A stretch of 64,000 nucleotides of DNA, taken from Spirosoma rigui (GTDB taxonomy: Bacteria; Bacteroidota; Bacteroidia; Cytophagales; Spirosomataceae). The translations under genes were made by a program, and so were the position numbers. How positions within the stretch are numbered: position 1 is the stretch's first letter; each line of letters starts with the position of its first letter. Under the pieces are notes generated by a model, which had not been told where the DNA came from, did not search any database, and saw nothing but the letters and a program-made list of their open reading frames with translations. The stretch is from NCBI RefSeq assembly GCF_002067135.1, contig NZ_CP020105.1, positions 5,592,001 to 5,656,000 on the forward strand. Reading direction: 5' to 3'. Positions 52,737-61,432 of this stretch are shown piece by piece.

Positions 52737-54080
52737 GTGGATAATTCAAGACGAACATTCATCAAACAAGCCGCCCTGGGAACGGCTACCCTCACCGTAG
52801 GCGGCATTGCCCCGGGTATGTCGGCCAAGAGCTACGCCAAGATCATTGGCGCCAACGAACGGCTTAACCTGGCCATTATCGGGCTGGGCCGGCGGCTGGG
52901 GGCCTACTACGACCCCATTGGCCGCAAAGACAGCAATGTCGAACTGGTGTACCTGTGCGACGTGATGAAGAAACAGCGCGAAGAGGGAGCCAAAAAGTTT
53001 TCGAAGTACATTACCAATACCCCCAAGCTGGAAAATGACATTCGCCGGGTCATTGCCGACAAGCAGGTCGATGCCATTTTCAACGCCACCCCCGACCACT
53101 GGCACGCGCCGGGTACCTGGATGGCGGTGCAGGGGGGCAAACATGTCTACGTCGAAAAACCCTGCAGCCACAACCCCCGCGAGGGCGAAATCCTGATCGA
53201 GTGCCAGAAGAAGTACGGCAAGATCATTCAGATGGGCAACCAGCAGCGGTCGGCCGTGGAGTCGATCGACGTCATTGGCCAGATTCATAACGGCGCCATT
53301 GGCACACCCTACAAAGCCGTTGCGTTTTACGTAGCGAACCGGGGCGAGGTGCCCATTGCCAAACCCGCCGGCATTCCCGACGGGCTGGACTGGGAGCTGT
53401 TTCAGGGCCCGGCTCCCCGAACACCCTATACACACGACACCTGGGACTACAACTGGCACTGGTACGGTTGGACCTATGGCACCGCCGAGAGCGGTAATAA
53501 CGCCACCCACGAACTGGACGTAGCGCGCTGGGCTCTACAGGTCGAGTATCCGGAATATGTAACGGTAGAAGCCGCCAAACGCGCCTTCCCGAATGACGGC
53601 TGGAAAGTATACGACACCATGGATGCTACGTTCCGGTTTCCCGGCAACAAGATCATCAAGTGGGACGGCAAGAGCCGCAATGGCTACAAAACCTACGGCA
53701 GCGACCGCGGCACCGTTATTTACGGCAGCAACGGCAGCGTGTACGTCGACCGGGACGGCTACAAACTGTACAACCGCGAGGGCAAGATGGTCAAAGACAG
53801 CAAGGCAACGGGTTCTGAAGCCGGTACGGCCCTGGGCGGTGGTGGCGACATGACCACGCGCCACGTCGTTAACTTTTTCGACGCCATTCGCGGCAAAGCC
53901 AAGCAGGCATCACCCATCGACGAGGGGGCCAAAAGTACGCTCCTCTGCCACCTGGCCAACATCGCCTACCGCACCAACAAATCGTTCGAAGTCGATACCA
54001 AGAACGGCCACATTCAGGATAAAGAAGCCATGAAGCTGTGGGGCCGGGAATACGAAAAAGGCTGGGAACCGAAGATCTGA
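52737..54080 (+). CDS. Tat-exported Gfo/Idh/MocA family oxidoreductase
   Basis: NAD(P)-dependent sugar oxidoreductase-like protein of 447 residues. It starts with GTG at 52737, opening a twin-arginine signal (MDNSRRTFIKQAALGTATLT). The Rossmann part is LNLAIIGLGRRLGAYY, followed by DAIFNATPDHWHAPGTWMAV and the family motif GGKHVYVEKPCSHNPREGEI with the conserved Lys. NWHWYGWTYGTAESGNNATH and ELDVARWAL lie in the substrate domain. Such Tat-exported members often carry a tightly bound cofactor. With the isomerase-like neighbour it may form a periplasmic two-step sugar-modifying pathway; the substrate is unknown. Confidence 0.87.
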   Translation: MDNSRRTFIKQAALGTATLTVGGIAPGMSAKSYAKIIGANERLNLAIIGLGRRLGAYYDPIGRKDSNVELVYLCDVMKKQREEGAKKFSKYITNTPKLENDIRRVIADKQVDAIFNATPDHWHAPGTWMAVQGGKHVYVEKPCSHNPREGEILIECQKKYGKIIQMGNQQRSAVESIDVIGQIHNGAIGTPYKAVAFYVANRGEVPIAKPAGIPDGLDWELFQGPAPRTPYTHDTWDYNWHWYGWTYGTAESGNNATHELDVARWALQVEYPEYVTVEAAKRAFPNDGWKVYDTMDATFRFPGNKIIKWDGKSRNGYKTYGSDRGTVIYGSNGSVYVDRDGYKLYNREGKMVKDSKATGSEAGTALGGGGDMTTRHVVNFFDAIRGKAKQASPIDEGAKSTLLCHLANIAYRTNKSFEVDTKNGHIQDKEAMKLWGREYEKGWEPKI

Positions 54081-54097
54081 GCAGGCTACCCCCTTCC

Positions 54098-54137
54098 AAA
54101 CGCCAAACGGCTCCCGATCGGGAGCCGTTTGGCGTTT
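54098..54137. terminator. 40-bp perfect palindrome between convergent genes
   Basis: 54098-54117 and 54118-54137 are exact reverse complements, with GATC at the centre. It lies 17 bases after the oxidoreductase stop and 14 bases before the stop of the convergent protease gene. The arms begin and end with AAA and TTT, so a weak bidirectional terminator is plausible. Confidence 0.75.
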
Positions 54138-54151
54138 ATACCGGCCGTCGT

Positions 54152-55648
54152 CTAGTTCGTAGACGTTACGGCCTTGAACGCGTTCACCCGACCGTGCCCG
54201 TAGGCTGGATCGCGACCCGGCTTGCCCAGATCGTCGGCCGACGCCCGCAACGCTGATTCCACTTTAGCCGGATCGAGCTGGCCACCGTTCTTCCCGATAA
54301 CCAGTGCCGCAACACCCGCAGCGTGGGGCGTTGCCATGCTCGTTCCCGCCGACCAGTAGTAGCCGTTGTTACCCGTGCTGAACACCAGATCGAATATGTA
54401 TACCGGTTGCCGGATACCGCCAATGGTAGCCACCTCGTTGCCGGGGTACTGGGTATCGCCACCCGGCGCGGCAAAATCGATTTCCGACGTACCGTAGTTC
54501 GAATACGAAGCGAGGTTATCGAGGAAAGTGCTGACCGGATTTTTTGCCCAGCCAATGGGTGTTGTTGCCGAAATAGACAGGACATGGGGCGCATCGGCCG
54601 GAATCTGCACCAGCGACCGGTCTTTGTTGCCGTTGATGGCATCGTTACCAGCGGCTGCGATCAGCGTTGTTCCCTGCTGGTAGGCATAGGTCGTTACTTT
54701 GTTAATGGCCACGATCAGTTCCTGAACGGCTTTGGTATCCGATACGATAAAATCGTCGGATGCATCGTCGGGCGTTCCGTTGTCGTCGATGAATTTGCCG
54801 TTCCGCGGAATACCCGCGCCGAGGCTCATGCTGATCACGTCGGCCCCCTGATTGACGGCGTGTACGATACCGCTCAATATCCAGGAGAAGTCGCCCGACC
54901 CCGAGTCCCGCAGGACTTTCACCAAAATCAGTTTGGCTTCCGGCGCTACGCCGATAACCCCAAGGCCATTGTCGGCCGCGGCTACGGTACCGGCGGTGTG
55001 GGTACCGTGGCTGAACGCATCGTTCGGAGCGTACTGAAGCACCTCGCCCGTTACAAAATTCTTACTCGCGCCCAGGTCGATGTTGGGTGCCAGGTCCGGA
55101 TGGTCAAGGTCGAAACCGGAGTCCAGTACTGCCACCCGCACACCCTTACCCCGGTAACCGGCATTCCAGGCCTCCGGCGCATCGATGGCGTCGTGGCCCC
55201 ACTGCAGGTCGAAATAGCGGTCGTTGTCGCCACTCACGGGCGGGTTGCCAAAGGCAGGATCAAACGCGATCTGCTTTTGCGCCGGGTCAAACCACTGGGC
55301 CGTAAAATCCGGAATGACCGAACGAACGCCCGTGATCTTGCTGGCTTTAGCCGCAAAATCAGGATCGGTCGACGTAACGGTAGCAATACCGACATCCGAC
55401 AGCACGGCGGTTAGTTTGCCTTTGACTTTAATTACCTGTTGATCCAGATCGGCGGGCAGTTTCGAGTTGCCCACGATAATGTACTGTCCCCGCTTGATTC
55501 GGACGGTTCCGTCGGCCAGGGCAGCGCCCGAGCGGGCTGCTGATGTTGATGAAGAAACGGGCACGAGATGGTCTTCATTGACGCAGCCCAGCGTCAATCC
55601 CACCGATGCAATAAGGGTAAAAACAGAACTTGTACGTAAGTTTATCAT
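54152..55648 (-). CDS. S8 family (subtilisin-like) serine protease lipoprotein
   Basis: Exported protease of 498 residues with lipobox LTLGC (Cys22). An inhibitor-I9-like propeptide (about residues 45-115, IKRGQYIIVGNSKLPADLDQ) is followed by the subtilisin domain. The catalytic triad is visible: Asp in VRVAVLDSGFDLDHPDL, His in FSHGTHTAGTVAAADNG, and Ser in GTSMATPHAAGVAALV, with oxyanion Asn in LIAAAGNDAING. It probably acts at the cell surface or in the periplasm. It is divergent from the sensor kinase gene and convergent with the oxidoreductase gene. Confidence 0.93.
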   Translation of the reverse strand: MINLRTSSVFTLIASVGLTLGCVNEDHLVPVSSSTSAARSGAALADGTVRIKRGQYIIVGNSKLPADLDQQVIKVKGKLTAVLSDVGIATVTSTDPDFAAKASKITGVRSVIPDFTAQWFDPAQKQIAFDPAFGNPPVSGDNDRYFDLQWGHDAIDAPEAWNAGYRGKGVRVAVLDSGFDLDHPDLAPNIDLGASKNFVTGEVLQYAPNDAFSHGTHTAGTVAAADNGLGVIGVAPEAKLILVKVLRDSGSGDFSWILSGIVHAVNQGADVISMSLGAGIPRNGKFIDDNGTPDDASDDFIVSDTKAVQELIVAINKVTTYAYQQGTTLIAAAGNDAINGNKDRSLVQIPADAPHVLSISATTPIGWAKNPVSTFLDNLASYSNYGTSEIDFAAPGGDTQYPGNEVATIGGIRQPVYIFDLVFSTGNNGYYWSAGTSMATPHAAGVAALVIGKNGGQLDPAKVESALRASADDLGKPGRDPAYGHGRVNAFKAVTSTN

Positions 55649-55718
55649 GTAAAGGCAAATTGGTTTATCTGCTCAATATATGTTTTCTCTATAGATTTAA
55701 AGTATTTATTTTATATCT

Positions 55719-55732
55719 CAAATGATCATTTG
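55719..55732. promoter_or_regulatory. 14-bp perfect palindrome upstream of the protease gene
   Basis: CAAATGATCATTTG lies 71 bases upstream of the protease ATG in very AT-rich DNA. It is a plausible repressor or activator site; the regulator is unknown. Confidence 0.4.
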
Positions 55733-55818
55733 TTATTAGTTAGTTCGAGCGCGCTTACGGTACCTGAGTAAAGACCGAAGTAGACCGTTTAAGCATTTAT
55801 ACGTACCAATAATTAACC

Positions 55819-55826
55819 TATTTTTG
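55819..55826 (+). promoter_or_regulatory. TAnnTTTG box without a convincing gene
   Basis: TATTTTTG is an exact -7 match nine bases before an ATG at 55835. The frame it opens (68 residues to 56041) is not recognisable as protein. The rest of 55649-56171 is AT-rich and holds no supported gene. Confidence 0.4.
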
Positions 55827-56171
55827 TACTCATAATGAAAAACACCTTTTCTTCAGCCAGTCACCCGTCCGTACATAACCGGCTGGCACGGGGGCACAGA
55901 CAGGCCTGGACAATCGTCCTTATCAGGTTACCTACAGGCAAATCATCAACCGGAAGTGCCTGCTGCCCTGCACACTATGCGTTGGTCAGGCAACCGGTAT
56001 CCAAACGTCCACTTCTAGCAGGGCAGGCTGGCTACGCGTAGCCGGAAACGAGCAACGTCGTTTTTTAGGCCAAATAATAGAAACCAGCAAATTACACTTC
56101 ACGAAATCAACTGTATAAACATATTTTTTAATAATATTAAAGTCATATTTAAGAATAGGTTACATTAAAAT

Positions 56172-59081
56172 ATGGATGAGTCCGGCTCGCGCTTGTTAGT
56201 ATCAGGTGGTATAGGCTTAGCCTGCTTCGTTCCATACTGGCTCCGCCGGGTCCTGACCGGGCAACGCGCGGGTCGGGCCGGCGCGCGAAACCGTGTAACT
56301 ACGGATTGTTCGCCCGCGCGTTACGTACCCGTTTGCGGCTGGCTTCCCCTCCTGCTGGTAGCCTGTTTTACCACCGCCAGCCACGCCCAGGCAGACCGGC
56401 AGCCCCTAGCCAGGCAGGGTGTCCTCGACCTGCGCAACGTCGACTTTTCAACCAGCGACGCCACACTCAGTGGCGACTGGAAATTTTACTGGAAGCAGCT
56501 TCGCACGCCCGGTCAGCGGGAGTCAGCCTTTGAGTATAGCCCATTTCCCCAACTCTGGTCGGCCGCCCGCTGGCAACAGCAGCCCATACCCAGCCAGGGC
56601 TACGCTACGTACGGCCTCACCATTCTGCTACCCGCCCGGTCGCCGGCACTCCTGCTCGACATCCCCGATCAGTACAGCAGCTACCGGCTCTTTGTGAATG
56701 GGAAGGACGTGGCGCATGACGGGCATCCGGCAACTACGGCGGCTGCTACCGTACCGCACTGGTCCAACCAGCTGGTTGCCCTGCCGGAGTCGGCCGACAC
56801 GCTCCGGCTACTGCTACAGGTCGCTAATTTCCACCACGCCAAAGGAGGTACCCGACAGGCCATCCGCCTTGGGCAGGCCAGTGTGCTGCAGCTGGACCGA
56901 ATAACGAACCAGGCGCTGGACTTACTGCTAGCTGGTTGTCTGTTCATGGGTGGTCTGTTCTTTCTGGGCTTTTTCGGACTGGGCCGCACCGAACGGCCAA
57001 TGCTCTATTTCAGTATCTTCTGCCTGGCCTACTGCTATCGCATCCTGGGTTCTGATCAGTACGTGCTTCACTCCATCCTTCCCGACCTGCCGTGGCAGCT
57101 TACCATCCGGCTCGAATACATCAGCCTTTACCTGGCGGTAGGCATATACGTCGTTTATACCCAGGCCCTGTATCCCGGCGATACCAACCCCTACATCACC
57201 AACCTGATGGCGGCCATCTGCTTCATCTGCGCCGGTACCGCCCTTGTCCTGAGTCCAATCCTGTTCACGCAGCTGATGAACCCGTTCCTGATCCTGATGG
57301 TCAGCTACATCGGTTATGCTACGTATGTCTACTGGCTGGCGGCCCGCCGTAAACGCTCCGGTGCTACGTATTCGCTGCTGGCAACGGGCTTTCTGATGGT
57401 TGCCTTCGCGCTGCTCATTCTGCAATATTTTGGATTGTACAGTCCACCAAAAGCCCTGCTGTTTGCGATCTACCTCAGTTTCTTCTTCTTGCAGGCGCTG
57501 GTTTTACCCTTCCGTTTCGCCTTTGCCCTGCGCGAAGCGCGCCGTACCGAAAAGCAGTTTCTGGCCAACATGAGTCACGAAATCCGAACGCCCCTCAACG
57601 CCATTATGGGCTTTTCGAACCTGCTGGAGACGACACCGCTGAGCAAGGAGCAACAGGAATTTGTGCGGTATATTCACACGGCGGGCAAGAACCTGCTTAC
57701 CATCGTCAACGACATTCTGGACGTTGCCAAGATAGAAGCAGGCATGGTAACGCTGGAAACAACGCCGTTCAGCATCCGTCCGCTGGTCGATTCCATACGA
57801 ACCATGCTGATGCCCGCGGCCAACGACAAGAGCCTGCAGCTCTCCGTCACGATTGACCCAACCCTGCCACCCGTTCTGCTGGGCGACCCAACGCGCCTGA
57901 CGCAGATCCTGCTCAACCTGCTCAGTAATGCAATCAAGTTCACCCAGCAGGGGGCCGTGACGGTACGGATTACGAAGCGCGACCAGACGGCCGACTCGGT
58001 GCGGGTGTGTATTGAAGTTAACGACACCGGCATTGGCATGAGCGACGATGCCCTGCCGCACATCTTCACTCGCTTCCGGCAGGCCAACGACTCCACCACC
58101 CGTCATTATGGCGGCTCGGGGCTGGGCCTGAGCATCGTCAAATCCCTGACCGAGTTGCAGGGGGGTACGGTGAGCGTCGCCAGCACACCCGGCCAGGGTT
58201 CGTGTTTCACGGTGGAGATCACCTACCGGATAGAAACCAATACTGCGGTTCAGCCCGTCGACACGACACCCATGCGCTGGGGAACAGACGGTCACGCGTT
58301 GCGTATCCTTGTCGTTGAAGACAACCTCATCAATCAGAAACTCGCGAAGGGCGTACTGACCCGGCTGGGGTATACGGTACTCGTTGCCGAGAATGGACAG
58401 GAAGCCATCGATCTGTTGACACCGGTCGATGCGGCCATCGACATTATTCTGATGGATATTCAGATGCCGGTTATGGATGGCTTCACGGCAACCCATCACA
58501 TCCGGCATACGATGCACCTGAAAACCCCGATCATTGCCATGACGGCGCATGCCCTGGCCAGCGAGCGTGAGCAGTGCCTGCAGGCGGGCATGAACGATTT
58601 CATTTCGAAGCCCTTCCAGCCCCGGGCGCTACAACAGCTCATTCTGAAACACGTCCGGAATGCCCCCGCGCCGGACGCTGACCGTTCTCCGGTGGCTGCG
58701 CCACCCCGTCAGCCGGCACCGGGTTTCTCATTCGAGCAGTTGGTGGAATCAGTCGATAATGACAGCGAACTGGCGTTGAACCTGCTGAAGCTCTTTTCCA
58801 GCCAGACACCCGACCAGATCCTTCAAATGCAACAGGCGTTGGCAGCAGCCGAAGGGGCGGTCATCAAACGGCTCGTTCACCTTCAGAAAGCTACTATTCA
58901 GCTACTCAACCTAACCGAAGCCCGGCAGCTGATCCAGTCCATCGAAGCAAAGTTTGCAGCCGATGCTCCGTTTGCCGATGTAGCTCCGCTGGTTTCGCAG
59001 TACCTGCTGCTGCTGGAAATCGAGTTGCGCACGATCGACGACTTCCTGACCACGAAGCATGACCCCGCCCCCGCCGACTGA
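56172..59081 (+). CDS. 7TMR-DISM hybrid sensor histidine kinase with receiver and degenerate Hpt
   Basis: Membrane kinase of 969 residues. After a signal-like segment (LPLLLVACFTTASHAQA, about residue 58) comes a beta-sandwich sensor (LRNVDFSTSDATLSGDWKFY, SSYRLFVNGKDVAHDG). Seven transmembrane helices (about 240-445), HisKA with FLANMSHEIRTPLNAIMGFS, HATPase_c (LLNLLSNAIKFTQQGAV, GSGLGLSIVK) and a receiver (LVVEDNLINQKLAKGVL, IILMDIQMPVMDGF) follow. The C-terminal helical domain resembles Hpt, but its site reads LVHLQKATIQ instead of HxLKG. The start is uncertain because about 45 residues precede the hydrophobic segment. The ligand may be a carbohydrate. Confidence 0.88.
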   Translation: MDESGSRLLVSGGIGLACFVPYWLRRVLTGQRAGRAGARNRVTTDCSPARYVPVCGWLPLLLVACFTTASHAQADRQPLARQGVLDLRNVDFSTSDATLSGDWKFYWKQLRTPGQRESAFEYSPFPQLWSAARWQQQPIPSQGYATYGLTILLPARSPALLLDIPDQYSSYRLFVNGKDVAHDGHPATTAAATVPHWSNQLVALPESADTLRLLLQVANFHHAKGGTRQAIRLGQASVLQLDRITNQALDLLLAGCLFMGGLFFLGFFGLGRTERPMLYFSIFCLAYCYRILGSDQYVLHSILPDLPWQLTIRLEYISLYLAVGIYVVYTQALYPGDTNPYITNLMAAICFICAGTALVLSPILFTQLMNPFLILMVSYIGYATYVYWLAARRKRSGATYSLLATGFLMVAFALLILQYFGLYSPPKALLFAIYLSFFFLQALVLPFRFAFALREARRTEKQFLANMSHEIRTPLNAIMGFSNLLETTPLSKEQQEFVRYIHTAGKNLLTIVNDILDVAKIEAGMVTLETTPFSIRPLVDSIRTMLMPAANDKSLQLSVTIDPTLPPVLLGDPTRLTQILLNLLSNAIKFTQQGAVTVRITKRDQTADSVRVCIEVNDTGIGMSDDALPHIFTRFRQANDSTTRHYGGSGLGLSIVKSLTELQGGTVSVASTPGQGSCFTVEITYRIETNTAVQPVDTTPMRWGTDGHALRILVVEDNLINQKLAKGVLTRLGYTVLVAENGQEAIDLLTPVDAAIDIILMDIQMPVMDGFTATHHIRHTMHLKTPIIAMTAHALASEREQCLQAGMNDFISKPFQPRALQQLILKHVRNAPAPDADRSPVAAPPRQPAPGFSFEQLVESVDNDSELALNLLKLFSSQTPDQILQMQQALAAAEGAVIKRLVHLQKATIQLLNLTEARQLIQSIEAKFAADAPFADVAPLVSQYLLLLEIELRTIDDFLTTKHDPAPAD

Positions 59082-59113
59082 GGGCTTTGGTTTTGCCGGG
59101 TCATCCGCAACGT

Positions 59114-60673
59114 CTACTGATTGAGGGGCAGCAGTACCCGGAACGTAGCGCCTTCGTCGGGACGCCCCTCTGCCTGGATGTACCCATTGTGGGCATCGAC
59201 CACTTTTTGAACGATGGCTAACCCGATACCCGTCCCCCCGTACTGGTTGGTGCGGCCGTGCAGGCGCTGAAAGACCTGAAAAATGCGGCTTGCATACTGC
59301 GGGTCGAATCCAATCCCGTTGTCGGTCACGTCAATCAGGCTGAAGAGCCGGTTGCGCGCGTCGACGGGCAGCGGCACGGGAGCCTCATACCCCCTCACCG
59401 TGCGGCCGCTGATGCTGATACGGGGGACCACACCGGGTCTGGTAAATTTCAGCGCGTTGCTGATCAGGTTCTGGAACAGCTGCCGTAGCTGCAGCTCGTC
59501 GCCGGTCAGCTCATTCAATCCGATCACGGTCACTACGGCCTGTTTCTCATCGATGGCGGTTTCCAGATCAGCCAGTACCCCGTCGATCAACGGCTGGGCG
59601 TCAATTTGCCGGAACAGCTGCGGTTTTGTCGTGAGCCGGGAATAGATCAGGATATCGCGAATCAGAATCTGCATCCGGCCCGCTGCTGACTGCATTCGTT
59701 CCACGTAGTCGGCCCCCTGCTGGTCCAGCCGGTCCGCATACTGGTTCTGGATGATGTCGCCGAACGACAGTATTTTCCGCAACGGCTCCTGCAGGTCATG
59801 GCTGGCTACGTAGGCAAACTGTTGCAGGCTTTCGTTGGAGCGTACCAGTTCCTGGTTGATCTGCCCTAACGTCTCGGCCTGTTTTTTCTGGATGGTGATG
59901 TCGTGAACAACCATCAGAAATCCATCGTGCAGCCTGGTTCCCGTCAGGTCCAGCCACTTATCCAGGTGTGGGTAGTAGCGCTCCCGCTGAAACCCCTCTC
60001 CGCTCAGAACGAGCTGTACGTAGAACGGAAACAGGTCGGCGTGGCTCTCGCCCCGGAAGCGCTCCCGAAAGGTGCGGCTGCTGATCTGCTCCCCCGGTTC
60101 CTGAAAGATCCGTTCGTAGGCTTCGTTGAAGAAAACCGCCCGGAAGTCGGTGATGGCCCCCGGTTGTCCAGCGGGCGTTTCCGGCTCCCGAACGGCTTCG
60201 TAGGCAACAATGGCGCTGGGCGACGTATGCAGCAGCTGACTCAGAAACGTAGCCTGCTGCTGGTAATTAATCTCCATCTGTTTGATTGCCGTGATGTCGT
60301 TGAACGTCACCACCAGCGCATCATCATAGCGGGCAATTCGCATGTCGAACCACCCGCTGACCCCATCGGCGAAGTACGGTTGAGCCGGAATCCGGTGCGG
60401 CTCTCCGCTATCCATCACCTGCTTGTAAACGGCAAACAGGCCGCTGCTTTTTGCCTGGGCGAAGTACGTCAGGTAACGCTGACCGCCCAGCTCGTGCGCG
60501 GGTTTACCCAGTATGGCCGCACCGGCATCGTTGATAAGACTGAATACAAAGTCGACGCACTCGCCCGATTCATTCCGGATAGCATCAAAAATGGCGACAC
60601 CCGTCTGGCTGTCGGTAATGATCTGGTGATAAAGCGCAGTATTGAGAGCGTGACGAGAATCGTTGAGAGTCAT
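59114..60673 (-). CDS. PAS-domain sensor histidine kinase
   Basis: Soluble histidine kinase of 519 residues with two PAS domains (about 15-130 and 145-265; for example YHQIITDSQTGVAIFDAIRN and TDFRAVFFNEAYERIFQEPG). A short coiled coil leads to HisKA with FAYVASHDLQEPLRKILSFG. HATPase_c follows, with LFQNLISNALKFTRPG, DNGIGFDPQYASRIFQVFQR and GTGIGLAIVQKVVDAHNG. No receiver or membrane segment is present, so it needs a separate response regulator, which is not in the window. It is convergent with the hybrid kinase gene. Confidence 0.9.
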   Translation of the reverse strand: MTLNDSRHALNTALYHQIITDSQTGVAIFDAIRNESGECVDFVFSLINDAGAAILGKPAHELGGQRYLTYFAQAKSSGLFAVYKQVMDSGEPHRIPAQPYFADGVSGWFDMRIARYDDALVVTFNDITAIKQMEINYQQQATFLSQLLHTSPSAIVAYEAVREPETPAGQPGAITDFRAVFFNEAYERIFQEPGEQISSRTFRERFRGESHADLFPFYVQLVLSGEGFQRERYYPHLDKWLDLTGTRLHDGFLMVVHDITIQKKQAETLGQINQELVRSNESLQQFAYVASHDLQEPLRKILSFGDIIQNQYADRLDQQGADYVERMQSAAGRMQILIRDILIYSRLTTKPQLFRQIDAQPLIDGVLADLETAIDEKQAVVTVIGLNELTGDELQLRQLFQNLISNALKFTRPGVVPRISISGRTVRGYEAPVPLPVDARNRLFSLIDVTDNGIGFDPQYASRIFQVFQRLHGRTNQYGGTGIGLAIVQKVVDAHNGYIQAEGRPDEGATFRVLLPLNQ

Positions 60674-60773
60674 ACGGAGAAGTCAGCCCTGACGGGCTGC
60701 AGTGTGGCAGGCAAATTAATCATTTTTCGGCGACGAGCCCGCCGAAACGTCCCGACGGAACCCGTTGGCGGGT

Positions 60774-61196
60774 TTATTCGCGCGCCAGTGCAATGATAAT
60801 CGCGCCCATCGCCATTAGCGCGGCTCCTACCATAACCTGCCCGTTCACTTTTTCCTTTAGAAAAAGGATGGCCAGTGTGATGGAAAACACGAGCGAAACT
60901 TTGTCGAGCGACGAGGTTCGTGATGCCTGCCCAATCTTCAGCGCGTGAAACGATAGCAGGGACGATATACAGGTGATCACGCCCGCCAGGATCAGGAAGA
61001 TCCAGTCGCGCCGTTCGATACGCGCCAGATCGCCGAGGCTCCCCTGCCGGATCACGACCGACCAGGACACCAGCAGAATACAGACCGACTGAATGGCGAA
61101 AGCCAAGGTTGAGTCGACATTTTTGATGCCCGCTTTGGAGAGCGTAATCACCAGTGCCGTTGCGAACGCTGCCAGCAGCGAGAAGAGAATCCACAT
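60774..61196 (-). CDS. EamA family small transporter
   Basis: Membrane protein of 140 residues with a single EamA repeat and five hydrophobic helices, half the size of ordinary two-repeat DMT transporters. The start MWILFSLLAAFATALVITLS and the segments FAIQSVCILLVSWSVVIRQG and LFLKEKVNGQVMVGAALMAM are typical, including the conserved KEKVNGQ turn. It must dimerise to transport. The substrate is unknown. It is divergent from the sulfatase gene. Confidence 0.85.
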   Translation of the reverse strand: MWILFSLLAAFATALVITLSKAGIKNVDSTLAFAIQSVCILLVSWSVVIRQGSLGDLARIERRDWIFLILAGVITCISSLLSFHALKIGQASRTSSLDKVSLVFSITLAILFLKEKVNGQVMVGAALMAMGAIIIALARE

Positions 61197-61432
61197 CCCG
61201 TTAGTTACCGTTATCGTGTACCCGGTTTATACGCGCTGTGGAGACGGAGTGGTTAAAAATCCGACTTAATGGATTAACTTTTGTTCATTCGAAGCCCAAC
61301 AACCTGCTGACGGATGCGGCTTATCCCGTTGGGTATAAAAAGTTGACAATCTATCCCTCGCTCAAGAGTAGCCATCGTTCACCCGTCGCTTACCGGTTAG
61401 ATGAATACATTACCTGCTTATCTTTAGTCCGT

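Noticed and set aside
55835-56041. Possible 68-residue gene behind a TAnnTTTG box
   Set aside because: The protein has no domain-like pattern; I kept only the promoter box as an observation.
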